Positions 12,801 through 23,327 of a stretch of 64,000 nt of DNA are shown one piece after another. The stretch's first letter is position 1; every line of letters starts with the position of its first letter. The notes under the pieces are model-generated. The model had not been told where the DNA came from and searched no databases. It was given only the letters and a program-made list of their open reading frames with translations. The DNA comes from Nautilus pompilius (Eukaryota > Mollusca > Cephalopoda > Nautilida > Nautilidae), in NCBI GenBank assembly GCA_018389105.1, contig JACATO010000996.1, positions 1 through 64,000 of the forward strand. Reading direction: 5' to 3'. The position numbers and the translations under genes are program-made.

Positions 12801-15800
12801 AGTTTTTTATACGTCACTAAGGAAAGACAATCAAATCAGTAAAATGTCAACGACGTTCAAATAAATATTTCTCATCACGCGATATTTTTAGAAATTCATA
12901 ACGACCTTAATGGATTCTCAGTAATGCCGAATAATTTTTAGTTCATCTTGTAAAAATGATAAATATCTAATGTTAAACAGCAAATTATTTAATATTTGAA
13001 TTGTCAAATAGTTTATCCTGCCTTTTGCATCCAGAATTTCTATAGAGTAAATCCAACATTAAATATATATATAATATATATTTTTTACAGATCTTGTTTG
13101 AAGCAGTCCGTGGAATCGGCTATCGCAGTGATATCGCCATTGATGATTTTTCTCTCTATCCCGGACAGTGCCTTGGTATATATATATATATTAAAAGCTT
13201 TTTTAAATGTTTCTTTTTTATACTTAACTGTTTAAAAACTGCTTGGTTAAATATTTGAAATGCTGGTAGTGGTACTGCCATGGTAAAAAGAGATTTTCTG
13301 GATTTTTACCACCACCCAAATGAGTCTCCCCCTTTTCGCAAAAATGTTTCTCGTCGTCATCTCCAAGGGCAGGAGAATATCAATAATACCAAAATCTGAA
13401 TCTCGGTTGTTTCCCTCCCTAATCGGAACGCTAAATTGTTTGTGTGCGCGAATAAATGATTGCATTTAAAATAAGGTAATATTCTCCGAAAGAGAAAATA
13501 GGTGTTTGTATCAACAAGATGACAACATACTGATGGACTCTTTGTTTACTTTTTGTTCACTAGCCAGTACTATTAATTGCGACTTTGAGCGCGACCTGTG
13601 CGGATGGGAGCAAGACGAATCTGACAACTTCAACTGGTCAAGAATGCACGGATCCACCCCTACACCCGGAACAGGTCCGAACCATGACCACACTGGCAAC
13701 GGTACAGCTGTTGGTGAGCATCCCCCCCACTTATATAGTGGCACCCTCTCCACACACACACCGCGCAAACGATTACGCGGAGGGATATCTTTTAAATACT
13801 TAATAAATTAATGCTAATCATCTACAATTACCAGAGTGTGGAATCGGGTCATAAAAATGAGTTACTAAGTATGTAGGAAATCGTAAATCCACTTTTAGCA
13901 GGATTGTCATGCTAATGTTCTCCCAGAAGTTACCATGTTTTAAATGACACACACACATATATATATAACACACACACATACACACACTGTATATAGACGG
14001 TCAGCAACCTCTCCCTTTTCTGGGAAGCGTCCAAGACGGATGCACGTTTGGTTGTGACGTCACTTCTGAAGTCCTTACCACCACCCCCCACCACCCAAAA
14101 AGGGAGATGTGTTTCATATACTGCTCGGGTTAAGCCCACAAAACTGAAAGAAAAAAAAGAGAAACGGAATATAATTAATATTCACGATACAGATCCAAAC
14201 TGATATTATCCAACTGCTTGTTTCTGCTTAGTTTTTGTGTGTTTTGGGGGCCAAATGGATATTTCTTTCCATCTCCAAACTCAAATTTTTTGATGCTCTC
14301 TGGCGTCTTTGCAACAAAAAAAATGTCACAAATAAAGTATTCAACTTTCCGTTAACCCTTTCGCACGCGCACGCACAATATATGCATAAATTTATATATA
14401 TATTTCATCCTTAAAAAAAAAAACAAACTCAGTGCTTCCAAGAAAAGCTCAACATTGAACGACTGATATTTTTTTTTTTTTATGTCTGTTTGTCTGTCGG
14501 TGCCAAATGAAGAAAAGAAATTGGGGAAGAAGGGTGAGAACTGTTGTGGAATTCCCGGCGTTTTATTATTAGCGATTATCGAATGTCTCTTGTCAGCTTA
14601 GGCACAAGTTTTCCCTTTGCATTCAAATTACTATTCTGAAAAATATAGATAGATAGATAGATAAAATAACATCAGCATCTTTCAATGCAAATAATATTAA
14701 AATCATATTCCCCCCAAAGTAACACACACATACAGGGTATTGTCAAAAGAAAGTAGAAGATCTGCTAAAGAGATGTGTCTGAGTACTAACCCTGACAATA
14801 CTTCGTTTGTATCAGGGAATGATTTCTTCTCCATTTGGCGCAAACCGTTATTCTGTTCTTCCTTAATCACTAATTAATTAATTAATTCTTTTTTTTTTAA
14901 AAAGGGGATACTGCTATAATTTTCTGAATTACTCTCCCCATCACTGCAGGTTTCTACGTTTACATAGAAAGCTCATCTCCCAGAAAAAAGAACGATGTAG
15001 CCCGTCTCGTGTCCCCTGTCCTGAACCCAATCCCAGGCGGATACTGTATTACCTTTTGGTACTACATGTACGGGACCCACGTTTCGTACTTACGGATCTT
15101 CACGATGACGTTCGACTACACCGCCCACATACTCTGGCAGAGCGAAGGAAACAAAGGTCCGCAGTGGAACTTCCGGAATGTGTCGTTTTCACTGGCGGAG
15201 CAGGCACAGGTAGGCGTATGGACTGAAATAATAATCCACGATTAGATTTTCAAAGTTAGATCACCATTATCATTAAAATGTTTTCAATTCGGTATTTCGA
15301 AGACCACTATTTTGCGTTTTTTTGTTTTTTTAGCTATAATGAAGTGATTGTGAGAAATAGCGACCTTAAAACCCATCCAGCATATCATCTTGCACAACTA
15401 TGACATACATCCGGTCACCATACGCGCTAGGTACAAGTATAATGCAAACGAAGTTATCTGTGATCTCGGACCGGAAAGCTATGGCGCGTTCAATAAAATA
15501 TTTGAAAAGAATTGGAAAGTTTAAGTTCATTCAAATTCCCATAAAAATCGTGACACAGCTGGATTATTAACAACAATTTTTTTAAAAGAAGCTACAGAGT
15601 AAAGTACGAGTCCGTTTAAGCTTTTAGGAAATGGGACCTAACTGTTTTACCAATTTACGAGAAGTAACTGCGATGAGACCTATATGACAATGCGTAGCAA
15701 AATCAACAACAAAGAAATGAACCGAGCCAGGGGTTTTTTTTTGAAACATTTTCAGTATCTGTTGCAAAAATTGACTAAATCACCATATTAGATCTAAGTG

Positions 15801-17798
15801 CGACATACTGATGAAAATACTAATCACGAAGTTTCCAAGAATTTTGTTTCGGATTTCACCGCATTCATTTATTTTTAGATCCTTTGTCAACATTAATTCA
15901 CCTGCCAAAAGTAATTCTCTTCGGAGTCGGCATTTTATTCGAAAATAAATTCTTGCCGTCTGGCGTCATTTAAGAAGTCGCACGGTTTTGTTTTCCTTTC
16001 GGAAAAAATTGTTCAGGAATATTCCAGAGTAAAGAGAGCTTTAAAATTGTTAATTACTGTTTTGGCTCGCGCTCACGCTCTCTCTCTCTCTCTCACACAC
16101 CTTTGAAATAGCTTTGTATAAAATGCAAATATCACTTGACAGAATGACGTCTCAAGTGTACAATTAAATGCTCCACAGTTACAGTCCTGTGTAGATATAG
16201 TACACTGTAATTAGTCTTGGAAGAAGTCAAAGTGCCACACCTGCAGAACTATAAAAGTGCAGGCAGCGATATCATTTTAGTGTGGGGTGAATACTATGGA
16301 TCCTGGAGAAAAGATATCACGTGACAGGTGTATATAAATGGAGGTCTTATCTAGTGATGGCTGCTCCATGCGGCAGGCTGAACCCCGACTTCAGGTTTAC
16401 AGGAGGAGCTGTATCCAAGACTCTGACAAGGACTCGTGAAACTGGTTCTGTTGACAATAGGTTCGGTCGAGGAAGAGATCCTAGACTCTCCAAAAGTGAT
16501 GCCAAGGATTCGTGAAACTGGTTCTGTTGACAATAGGTTCGGTCGAGGAAGAGATCCTAGACTCTCCAAAAGTGATGCCAAGGATTCGTGAAACTGGTTC
16601 TGTTGACAATAGGTTCGGTCGAGGAAGAGATCCTAGACTCTCCAAAAGTGATGCCAAGGATTCGTGAAACTGGTTCTGTTGACAATAGGTTCGGTCGAGG
16701 AAGAGATCCTAGACTCTCCAAAAGTGATGCCAAGTACCTCAGCGTAGTTCTCTACGTGATAGACGACGAGCCAGTAGAGATCTGCCAAATTACGTAGCTG
16801 CAAATGAACAGTAAGATGCCCATCAGCGCGAAGTGTCTCAATAGATGTGTGGCTAGCGAAAGGCAACCTGACATGGGCAACAGAAACGAAACAATGCAAT
16901 GATCAAACATGGAAGAAGAACTGCTTGGTAACAGTAAACGGCGGACCGGAGAAGAGTGTAACAGTCAAGGTACAGCAGTAGGAGAGCGGATCAATACAAG
17001 CGCGGGGCTTCATGTCAGCCCAGGGCGTCAGAGATTTGCATAAAATCGAATATATGCTAACTTCCGACAGGTACAGGCAGGTTCTCATTCATCACGCCAT
17101 TCCCTCGGGAAGACATCTCACCAGGCAAGAATTTATCTTCTCATATGGCGATGACCCAAAGCGGTGAAAAACTATCTGGGACGTAGAGAGGCTGATAGAA
17201 CCCCGGCAGAGACGTTTCGGACTGCACGAAGGCCTGATGCGGACATCATCGAGGCTGGGTGGGGTTATACTGTTAGCGAGAGAGTCAGACTGCAGCCAAA
17301 CACCGTGGATGAGTCGTGAAACCTGCTACAGGGTGTTTGGAGCAGCACTCCCCAGTCAGACATCGATGACTTGTACGGAGGAGTGCGACAGGGTGTCATT
17401 CGTGTTCTACGTAAAGCAAAGGGCTCACGCAATAAATGCTACTGCTCTGTACATCGCATACTTTCTGTAATAAGGCATTTCCATGTATTACGTCGTCTCT
17501 CAGTTGAAATTCTGTATTATTTGTGCATATTTTCTCTGCGCTTTTCCATAATTATTTCCAATAGTGTATAATATATACGAGAGAGAAATGTGGCTCATTT
17601 CGAATTCACACTACCACAAATTTTCAAAATAAAATTGCTTTTTTTTTTTTACCCCCCCCCGGAAGAATTTGTCTCGATTACCACTCAGTTTGATTTATTC
17701 TATTTGTTTTCCAGCTGGTTGTCGAAGCCATGGTTGGAGAATCCTACAGAAGCGACATAGCGATGGACGACACCGACCTATCGCAGGGGTCTTGCTAA
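1..17798 (+). CDS. Multi-MAM-domain secreted protein, 3' part (split gene)
   Basis: Coding exons: <1-8, 468-570, 2437-2591, 3250-3397, 10838-10990, 11654-11730, 12393-12569, 13091-13175, 13564-13713, 14950-15209, 17715-17798 (TAA). They encode the end of one MAM domain and two further complete ones. MAM is a four-cysteine, roughly 160-residue extracellular adhesion/dimerisation module found in meprins and receptor phosphatases. Each complete repeat shows CDF..xLC.W, a TGP motif, a YIE or FLE strand, C[ILM].F.Y.M, and a final 'FEA.RG..YRSD.AIDD' block ending in Cys. Phases agree at every junction except 570/2437, where one base is in excess. The stop lies directly after the last MAM cysteine, so this end has no membrane anchor; the N-terminus and signal peptide lie off the window. 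AATAAA at 17834-17839 is a plausible poly(A) signal. Exact orthology was not recognised. Confidence 0.85.
9..467 (+). other. Intron with (ATT)n microsatellite
   Basis: Non-coding. An ATT/TTA microsatellite runs from about 334 to the acceptor TTAATAG at 461-467, so the normal polypyrimidine tract is replaced by the repeat. Nothing else was seen. Confidence 0.6.
468..570 (+). CDS. MAM1 exon (FLESS ... SSICL)
   Basis: Enters in phase 1 and reads GYYLFLESSQPAVSGQKARL, then LSATTMPFASSICL. This aligns with the YIE-strand to third-cysteine region of the other MAM repeats. Donor CAG|GTAAGC is strong. The exon ends with two bases of a codon, which does not match the phase of the next exon. Confidence 0.75.
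571..2436 (+). other. Intron ending in a CT/GA low-complexity block
   Basis: Bases 571-1550 are A+T-rich and featureless. From about 1556 the intron is a CT/GA block that runs into the acceptor CTCCAG at 2431-2436. Open frames in it on either strand are Ser/Leu- or Arg/Glu-rich translations of the repeat. Confidence 0.6.
1556..2400. repeat. CT/GA low-complexity block with GAGCTC foldbacks
   Basis: The ends are pyrimidine-rich (CT)n, clearest at 2337-2390. The middle, about 1640-2160, mixes GAG and CTC words with many GAGCTC and CTCGAG palindromes, so strand composition flips back and forth. It resembles the block at 20566-22000. Confidence 0.85.
2437..2591 (+). CDS. MAM1 exon (FYYNMYG ... 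NFQ)
   Basis: Reads FYYNMYGSGMGSLRVYLRER and on to SGDQGKEWHVADVIL, the central beta strands of MAM. The open frame needs one base from the previous exon, but that exon supplies two. The junction falls on a run of five T (2438-2442); four T would restore CTC AGG TTT TAC. Read literally the splice gives a stop codon four residues later. Confidence 0.8.
2592..3249 (+). other. Intron
   Basis: A+T-rich intron of 658 bp with donor CAA|GTAAGA and acceptor TTTTAAAG. No other feature was seen. Confidence 0.6.
3250..3397 (+). CDS. MAM1 C-terminal exon plus linker
   Basis: Phase 0 start: VVFEAIRGTNFRSDVAIDDV, the canonical MAM C-terminal block, then Cys. It is followed by a Lys-rich and Thr-rich linker (KKKETTTSAPNPA) before the phase-1 donor. 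MAM2 has no comparable linker before MAM3. Confidence 0.85.
4981..5044. repeat. (ATT)n microsatellite
   Basis: Imperfect ATT trinucleotide run inside the large intron. Confidence 0.9.
6741..6824. repeat. (AAT)n microsatellite
   Basis: About 28 AAT/ATA units with one interruption. The poly-Leu and poly-Ile open frames on the minus strand here are repeat translations. Confidence 0.9.
7678..8092. repeat. CT-rich minisatellite built on CTACACCTCTT
   Basis: About twelve spaced copies of CTACACCTCTT alternate with CTCTCTCTTTGTCTTT-like filler. Unit length varies between roughly 24 and 40 bp. A short (GT)n run follows at about 8090-8106. The Ser/Leu/Phe-rich open frames here come from the repeat. 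Confidence 0.85.
10838..10990 (+). CDS. MAM2 N-terminal exon
   Basis: Phase 1 to phase 1. It reads NQKCDFNTDLCNWSQSS, then DWILHKGPTKT and NTGPSCDRTDC, the first two MAM cysteines and the TGP motif. The donor AAAG|GTTATC is weaker than the others in this gene, but the phase fits the next exon. Confidence 0.85.
10991..11653 (+). other. Intron
   Basis: 663 bp. A GC-richer patch at 11220-11540 has overlapping open frames on both strands with no recognisable product. The acceptor TATTTTCAG is good. Confidence 0.55.
11654..11730 (+). CDS. MAM2 exon (HYLYIEASSP ...)
   Basis: Enters phase 1, ends phase 0. Reads GHYLYIEASSPRTVGDFAVL then LSPVFS. Donor TCG|GTATGT. Confidence 0.88.
11731..12392 (+). 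other. Intron
   Basis: 662 bp, A+T-rich, nothing recognised. It interrupts the MAM fold just before the third cysteine; MAM3 and the astacin's MAM have no intron at this place. Confidence 0.6.
12393..12569 (+). CDS. MAM2 central exon
   Basis: Phase 0 to 0, 59 codons: GHAAKCMKFHYHMLGSTMGT, then LNVYLKN and SGNQGPSWYFAYLDL, ending PFQ|GTAATT. It carries the third MAM cysteine and the G.QG..W motif. Confidence 0.9.
12570..13090 (+). other. Intron
   Basis: 521 bp, A+T-rich, ending in a (TA)n-like stretch and acceptor TTTTTTACAG. Nothing else seen. Confidence 0.6.
13091..13175 (+). CDS. MAM2 C-terminal exon
   Basis: Reads ILFEAVRGIGYRSDIAIDDF and SLYPGQC, ending in phase 1 at CCTTG|GTATAT. It carries the fourth cysteine of MAM2. 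Confidence 0.9.
13176..13563 (+). other. Intron
   Basis: 388 bp between MAM2 and MAM3, phase 1. No additional feature recognised. Confidence 0.6.
13564..13713 (+). CDS. MAM3 N-terminal exon
   Basis: Phase 1 to 1: STINCDFERDLCGWEQDESD, then NWSRMHGSTPTPGTGPNHDH. This is the textbook MAM opening with two cysteines and TGP..DH. Confidence 0.92.
13714..14949 (+). other. Intron
   Basis: 1.24 kb. It contains short (CA)n near 13950-13987 and (ATAG)n near 14650, otherwise nothing recognised. Confidence 0.6.
14950..15209 (+). CDS. MAM3 central exon
   Basis: Single 260-base exon, phase 1 in and 0 out. It covers FYVYIESSSPRKKNDVARLV, GGYCITFWYYMYGTHVS and GNKGPQWNFRNVSF, ending AQAQ|GTAGGC. It merges what are two exons in MAM2. 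Confidence 0.92.
16390..17440 (+). pseudogene. Tc1-like transposase relic
   Basis: Decayed transposase of the Tc1/mariner superfamily, a cut-and-paste DNA transposon enzyme. In order on the + strand one can read TRTRETGSVDNRFGRGRDPR (like the Tc1 helix-turn-helix and GRPR linker), DAKYLSVVL, QVLIHHAIPSGRHLTRQEF followed by SYGDDPKR (matching the Tc1 'LPSARRL...F.QDNDPKH' region with its second catalytic Asp), and STPQSDIDDLYGGVRQGV then RKAKG (the C-terminal 'IPQ..ID.LI.SM..R...VI.A.GG' block). Stops and frame changes interrupt it throughout and no full catalytic triad remains. Terminal inverted repeats were not found by eye. The assignment is by motif order only. Confidence 0.65.
16430..16736. 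repeat. Tandem repeat, 4 x 76 bp
   Basis: ACTGGTTCTG recurs at 16441, 16517, 16593 and 16669, an exact 76-bp period, and the copies look identical by eye. The unit is the Tc1 helix-turn-helix/linker coding segment (RETGSVDNRFGRGRDPRLSK), followed by SDAK. Since 76 is not a multiple of three, each copy shifts frame. Confidence 0.92.
17715..17798 (+). CDS. MAM3 terminal exon with stop
   Basis: LVVEAMVGESYRSDIAMDDT, then DLSQGSC and TAA at 17796-17798. The protein ends on the fourth cysteine of MAM3, so no transmembrane or GPI-type tail follows. Confidence 0.92.
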   Translation: MVVEAMVGESYRSDIAMDDTDLSQGSC

Positions 17799-17833
17799 GA
17801 CATGTCGGCAATTCAGCCGAACAAAACCCTTCT

Positions 17834-17839
17834 AATAAA
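17834..17839 (+). terminator. Poly(A) signal AATAAA of the MAM gene
   Basis: AATAAA lies 35 bases past the TAA stop, a short but plausible 3' UTR. Confidence 0.5.
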
Positions 17840-17971
17840 ACCGGATTTTGTAAATCACAGCAGAAAGTAAATAATGACACAAATATATCAGTTGACGACA
17901 GACATTAGAGATTAAAACATTTAAAGGTTTTAGATCACTCAGAACGCAGAATATTTGCATAAGCAACACGG

Positions 17972-18007
<36 letters not shown>

Positions 18008-20565
18008 TATTATTATTTCATACACGTATCACATATTTAAAAAAAGAATAGAAAGTTGAGGAATTCAAGTCTTTTACACCCATATACATATAAGCTCTGG
18101 GTGAGATGAGTATAGTCTACCTCGGCCTCAATAAACACTATTAACATACCATCATATTCGCGCCTATGTACATAGTTAATTCTCGGGCCGTGTGGCATCA
18201 TTAAATGAACGTTATTTCAAAGTATTTTACGCAAGTTTTTGACATTTTCAGTATTTCCGGTCTGTAAGCACGGAACGGCTATTTACCCACCAATGGAAAC
18301 ATCTGTAACTATTCACTCCGTGGCTAAGGACGGCGCGTTCAAGCTAAAATCAAAATGGCGCCTCTGGTTCCGCTTTCTTTTTCCGACATAACTTTGGCTC
18401 GTCACTCTACCAGTTACCGCCCTCCCTAACCCTCCCACGGCGGCAACACGGCTGGGTTTCCTTTTCGTGTTGTTCTTAGACGTTTGGCGAGCGCACTTTC
18501 CTGCTCGGTCCTCTGGTACCGACGTCTTTACGGTCCGCAGAGTTCATGGTAGGAAGTGAATGCGCCGCCCTTACCTTGCTTCTGGGTTAACTCGCTTGCT
18601 CGTCTGCTGCTGCTTCATCTTTCTTTCTGAAATTCCAGATCGAACGACCGAAACACGCGGGAACCCCTCCACCCCACCACTCGAGAACAACAACCGGGAG
18701 GGGCCCTAAACCGACTTACAACGAGAAGTCTGACGAACCCTGAGGACAATCGGCGCTTTTCAGGCTTCTGGGAGGGGTGGGGGTGTTCTCTTTTATTTTC
18801 GTACCAAAACTGAGAAATGCCAATGCGAGTTATTGCGCGGACTGATTTCGAGGCCAACCCTTTGGTCAGCCGTCATTGTGGTTTGAGAGCAAAAGGCGTT
18901 GGAAACCTGAAAAGGTCGAGAGGGGCCGCTGTAAGAAACCAACACATTCCACCCCCGACCGGAAAGTTTCCAACATTCTCCTTTCTATTTCCTAATTGTA
19001 CCCTAACTCACCCAGCTCCAAACCTCTCATCAATAACCCGCATCGCGCAGCCGCAAAAGAGGTCTAAAAGAAGAGGAGTTAACTCACCATTCTTGCAAAC
19101 CGAGTTAAACCGAAGCAGCGGGATATCATCTACTGCGGTCCTTTCGCTGAACTCGCTGGTGAGCTTCGCCATTCTGTGTTTACCTACACCCACAGCGTCA
19201 TCTGCCCCACCAGCCGAGTGGACGGCAGGGCTCATGACGTAAGTTGTATATTCTGATGTAAATAAAGAACGGGATTAACAGTTTGTCTTGTTGTATATGA
19301 GAAAAAAAAAGGAACACATGCCTGTATATTATATCGGATCAGTAAAAACAACAGAACAGTTTGTGACAAAACGTTCAAAACGATGGAAATAATCAAATTT
19401 ATCGATTTTTATGACCGATCATTTATTAACCCTCTGCGTGCAGACTGGGATGCATTTGCGCCCCGCTACCTTTAAAATCTACATTACTCAGCGCAGAATG
19501 ATCCACAGGGTTTGTGACGTACAGAACCTCCTTCATCAATACAACCCCATGCAATGACTAATCCGCCAGGTGTTTGGCATCACGAGTGTGTAGGCTAAAT
19601 AGGCAGCCAGTCCAGCACAAATACAAATCAGAGTTTCTAGGCTGGTGCCATAACTAAGGCAAAAACCGACGTGGTATTCGTGGGATTTAGACTTAATAAA
19701 CTTACAAATTGTTACATAATGTCTGATATCTTGTTCCGTCATAACCATCATGTCTCACCTCCAGGCAGCACCAAACGGGCGGACCGTGGGACTGATATGT
19801 TTCGACACCAACGGCAATAGAGATGGCCTCAGAATTCCTCTCTGACATACTTATTCTTCATCTACACTAGTGGCAGCCAACTTTAGGTGGTATATCCTAA
19901 CGTGACGATAACACCAGCCGAAGTGATTAATCGTAATACAGTAACAACATACAAAGGTATTTTACAAAGTTACGTACAACTCGCGCATCTCTTATGGCCG
20001 AGAATTACTGCCAGGGGAAAGCACCTGGCTTTTCTGTGTCCAACCGCAGATGAGGCCTACGGATTGACGACGTTTCAAATTTCTAAGTTGATTTACTTGC
20101 TATAAAAATTCTTTCGTCAAAACTGACTCGTCCCTACTTAGAGGCAAAAAACGGGCTAAAGGTGCTTTTTTTGTTTGTTTGTTTTAAAGAAAAATGGTTA
20201 CGGATTCCATAAAAAAAACAAAAACAGTTTAAATATATTTAAATGTGAGCCACAGACTTATAATAGAATTTAAAAATACAACAACCTGAGCAATTATTTA
20301 TGGCGAATTTAACATTATAGTCAAGCACAAGAAAAATTATACAGAGGATTTTAGTTATTAATTAAGCAATATTACGTAGATTCGGATATATTCAGATTAT
20401 ACATTGATAGAATTCTTAGAACCTTACCACACCTGAGTAGACTTCATCGGATAAGTGACTTACCGTTTCGCTTATAAATTCATAACTCTTAATTTTGGTA
20501 TTCCGGACTAATGTGATTCACACATTTTGTTTCCTGGCTGAGATTCCCTCTTGGGATGAAGTATT
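17840..20565. other. Intergenic, with GC-richer segment 18240-19250
   Basis: (ATT)n occurs at about 17971-18016. The segment 18240-19250 is GC- and CpG-richer than its surroundings, contains CAAAATGGCGCC near 18350 (resembles a YY1-type promoter element), and has overlapping open frames on both strands, including 141 codons on + (18817-19242) and a minus frame ending at a good donor near 19083. None has recognisable homology. Bases 19250-20560 are plain A+T-rich. Confidence 0.45.
17971..18016. repeat. (ATT)n microsatellite
   Basis: About fourteen ATT units with one interruption, in the 3' flank of the MAM gene. Confidence 0.9.
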
Positions 20566-21148
20566 CGCAGAGATGGAGAGAGAAAGAGAGAGAGATGGAG
20601 AGAGATGGAGAGGTGGAGAGAGAGAGATGGAGAGAGATGGAGAGGTGGAGAGAGAGAGATGGAGAGGTGGAGAGAGAGAGAGGGAGAGAGATGGAGAGAT
20701 GGAGAGAGAGAGAGATGGAGAGAGATGGAGATGGAGAGATGGAGAGAGAGAGATGGAGAGAGATGGAGATGGAGAGATGGAGAGAGATGGAGATGGAGAG
20801 ATGGAGATGGAGAGAGATGGAGAGGGAGAGAGGAGAGAGAGAGAGATGGAGAGAGAGATGGAGAGAGAGAGACAGAGGGAGAGAGAGAGAGGAGAGAGAG
20901 AGCGCGAGGGAGAGAGATGGAGAGAGAGAGAAGGAGATGGAGAGAGCTGGAGAGAGCGAGGGAGAGAGATGGAGAGAGAGAGGAGAGATGGAGAGCAGCG
21001 AGGGAGGGAGAGATGAGAGAGCATCGGGAGAGGCTGGAGGAGAGATGATATTGAGAGAAGAGCGAGTGAGAGAGAGAGCGAGCGAGAGAGATGGAGAGAG
21101 AGAGCGAGGGGCTCGAGAGGAGCTAGGGAGAGCGATGGAGACGAGAGC

Positions 21149-21203
<55 letters not shown>

Positions 21204-22000
21204 GAGAGAGAGAGATGGCGAGAGAGGCGAGATGGAGAGAGAGTTCATGGCGCTCTAGCGATCGAGAGAGAGAGCTCCGAGAGAGAGCGAGGGAGGGAGA
21301 GGAGAGAGATCGAGCGAGCGAGAGCTCACTCGATGAGATCGAGAGAGGAGATTTCGAGAGGGGAGAGCTCTAGCTCTGAGAGAGGATGGAGAGCGAGAGA
21401 GCTTGCGATGGAGAGATAGAGAGAGCGAGCGAGAGAGAGTGCTCTCTAGAGCTCGTGTAGAGCGAGTCGCTCGGCTCTCTAGACTTTGTCCTCTCTCTCT
21501 CTTTCCTCTCTCTTTCTCTCTCGCGCTCCTGTAGAGCGCGACGATCGTCGCTCGCGAGCTCTCTCGCGAGCTCGGAGCGCGCCCCGCTCGCTCTCTCGAG
21601 GTCGCTCGCGAGAGCGAGAGCGAGAGAGCTCTCGAGGGAGAGAGCTCGCTTGGAGAGAGCGAGAGTCTCTCATTTAGCGCTCGCTCTGCTAGGTCTCGAG
21701 CTCTCGCGATAGCGATTCTCGCGCGAGCGCTTTTGCGCTCGAGATCGATCTGCGAGCTCGATAGAGAGCGTCGTCGAGAGAGCTGAGATCTGAGCGAGGA
21801 GCAGAGCCGAGTTTCTCGGAGATGCTCTCGCGAGGGAGATGTAGCGGAGACGAGCGGAGGAGAGAGCGAGAGAGAGAGCGAGAGCGAGAGAGAGAGAAGC
21901 TCGAGAGAGAGAGATGGAGAGAGAGAGATAAGCTGGAGCTGGATAGCGGAGAGATGGGAGGAGACGAGAGAGCGAGAGAGAGAGAGATGGAAGCAGGATA
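20566..22000. repeat. 1.4 kb GA/GGAGAGATGG low-complexity block
   Basis: Bases 20566-21240 are almost pure purine on the + strand (GATGGAGAGAGA-like). Bases 21250-21790 mix GAGAG with CTCTC and TCGCGAG palindromes, and from 21800 purines return. The Arg/Glu-rich open frames on + and Ser/Leu-rich ones on - are repeat translations. Confidence 0.9.
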
Positions 22001-23327
22001 GTTAGATAACGGAGAACTTACCAGTGATTTTTATGACAAAAGAATTCACCAACCAATTCTTGGTGAAGATTTCGCCTCCCCTCTCCCAACTCGTAGCTGA
22101 CGACTGTTGCACAAAATGCCGAACGAAAGGAAAAGGGGGCAACGTTCACTACCTGGCACAGGTATTGCGGTTTAATTAAATGATGTTTGCTTTCTTCCAG
22201 GCAAGGTGCGAGTTGAGCCGACAGCTTTGACGTTACACGGGAATGGCAAACTTGCCATGTCGTCCGCCACTCGAGGCCAATTAACGCAAAACAAAAAAAA
22301 AAAACAAAAAAAACTAACGACGACAGGGCTGGATGGGATGGGGAAGGGAATCTGGTCTTTCTTTGTTCTGTGACTGGCTGCCGGCGCCGCGTTTGCGCGT
22401 GGAAAATGCCGAACATCTCCCAACCTATTTAGTCTGTTTTCAAAGGTTTTTTTTAGAAAAGTCAGTCAGAAGAAGAAAGTCGTAGTTTAATACACAAACT
22501 TCATCCCTGTAGTTTAAAAGACGGGTTAATTGACGCTGGTCACCCAAAATTCCCTTTCTTCGAGTTATACTGTTGGTAAGTACAGGCGGCAATAAAGATA
22601 CTTAATGGTTAATAGTCTGGTCTAGTTTAAATGAGGTTAACCAAAGAAGACTTGAAATCATCAGGAGCTGCAAAAGAACCGGTCTGAACACGGTAGTCCA
22701 GGGTGACATAATAACTACTATTTACTATTATTATTACTGATGGCTTCTGTTCTTCTCATGAGAGCTGTACTCAACAGTTCTGTTACCAACGAAATGTGTT
22801 CCAATATCCAGTCTTGCGTTTGCTCCAGCTAATTATGTTACACCGTTCCAGTTTCAAAACATTACTGTTAATACTTTAGGGCTGTTGATCCGTTATAAGG
22901 TACTGCATCTTTAAGCAGCAAACACTATTTCTCCTCTCTCTCCCTCCCTGCCTGTCGGCCTTCAACCTCACAATAAACATGGCCATGTTAAAATTATGGA
23001 AACATGCAGTTGTTGGAGAAATTTGGGGACGTCAAAAGGTGCGGCGGACGTGGTTTTCGATAAGGGAGACATTAGTAATAATATGTACGTTAAGGTTAAT
23101 GGGTTACAACAGCCAGTTAGTTAGTCGTGTACTCTGGTGTACTCGTAGAAAGTTGTTTTTTTTTTGTTTTTAAATTTGGGACACCCGGAGAACTAACCAG
23201 GCGAGGAAAGGTGTCCGGGTGACACCGGAAACAGCCCGATTTGCCACGACTTTCACCGACCCGGCGACAGAATCGACGAGAGCCATTCCGGCTGGCGGTG
23301 AAGAGAAAGCGCGGAACGGGAGCCAGC
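22001..23327. other. Intergenic, no gene recognised
   Basis: Unique-looking sequence. The minus-strand open frames at 22018-22423 have no recognisable domain and no partner exons. Nothing else is supported. Confidence 0.5.

Larger units (their letters stand above)
15210..17714 (+). other. 2.5 kb intron hosting a Tc1 relic
   Basis: Contains the degenerate Tc1-like transposase at about 16390-17440, a short CT run at 16078-16096 and A+T-rich sequence elsewhere. The acceptor TTTTCCAG at 17707-17714 is strong. Confidence 0.65.

Noticed and set aside
20495..21203. Long Arg/Glu-rich open frames (173 and 215 codons)
   Set aside because: They are translations of GA repeat; several frames and both strands stay open for the same reason.
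22018..22423. 132- and 83-codon minus-strand frames
   Set aside because: Compositionally unremarkable, overlapping in two frames, no recognisable motif.
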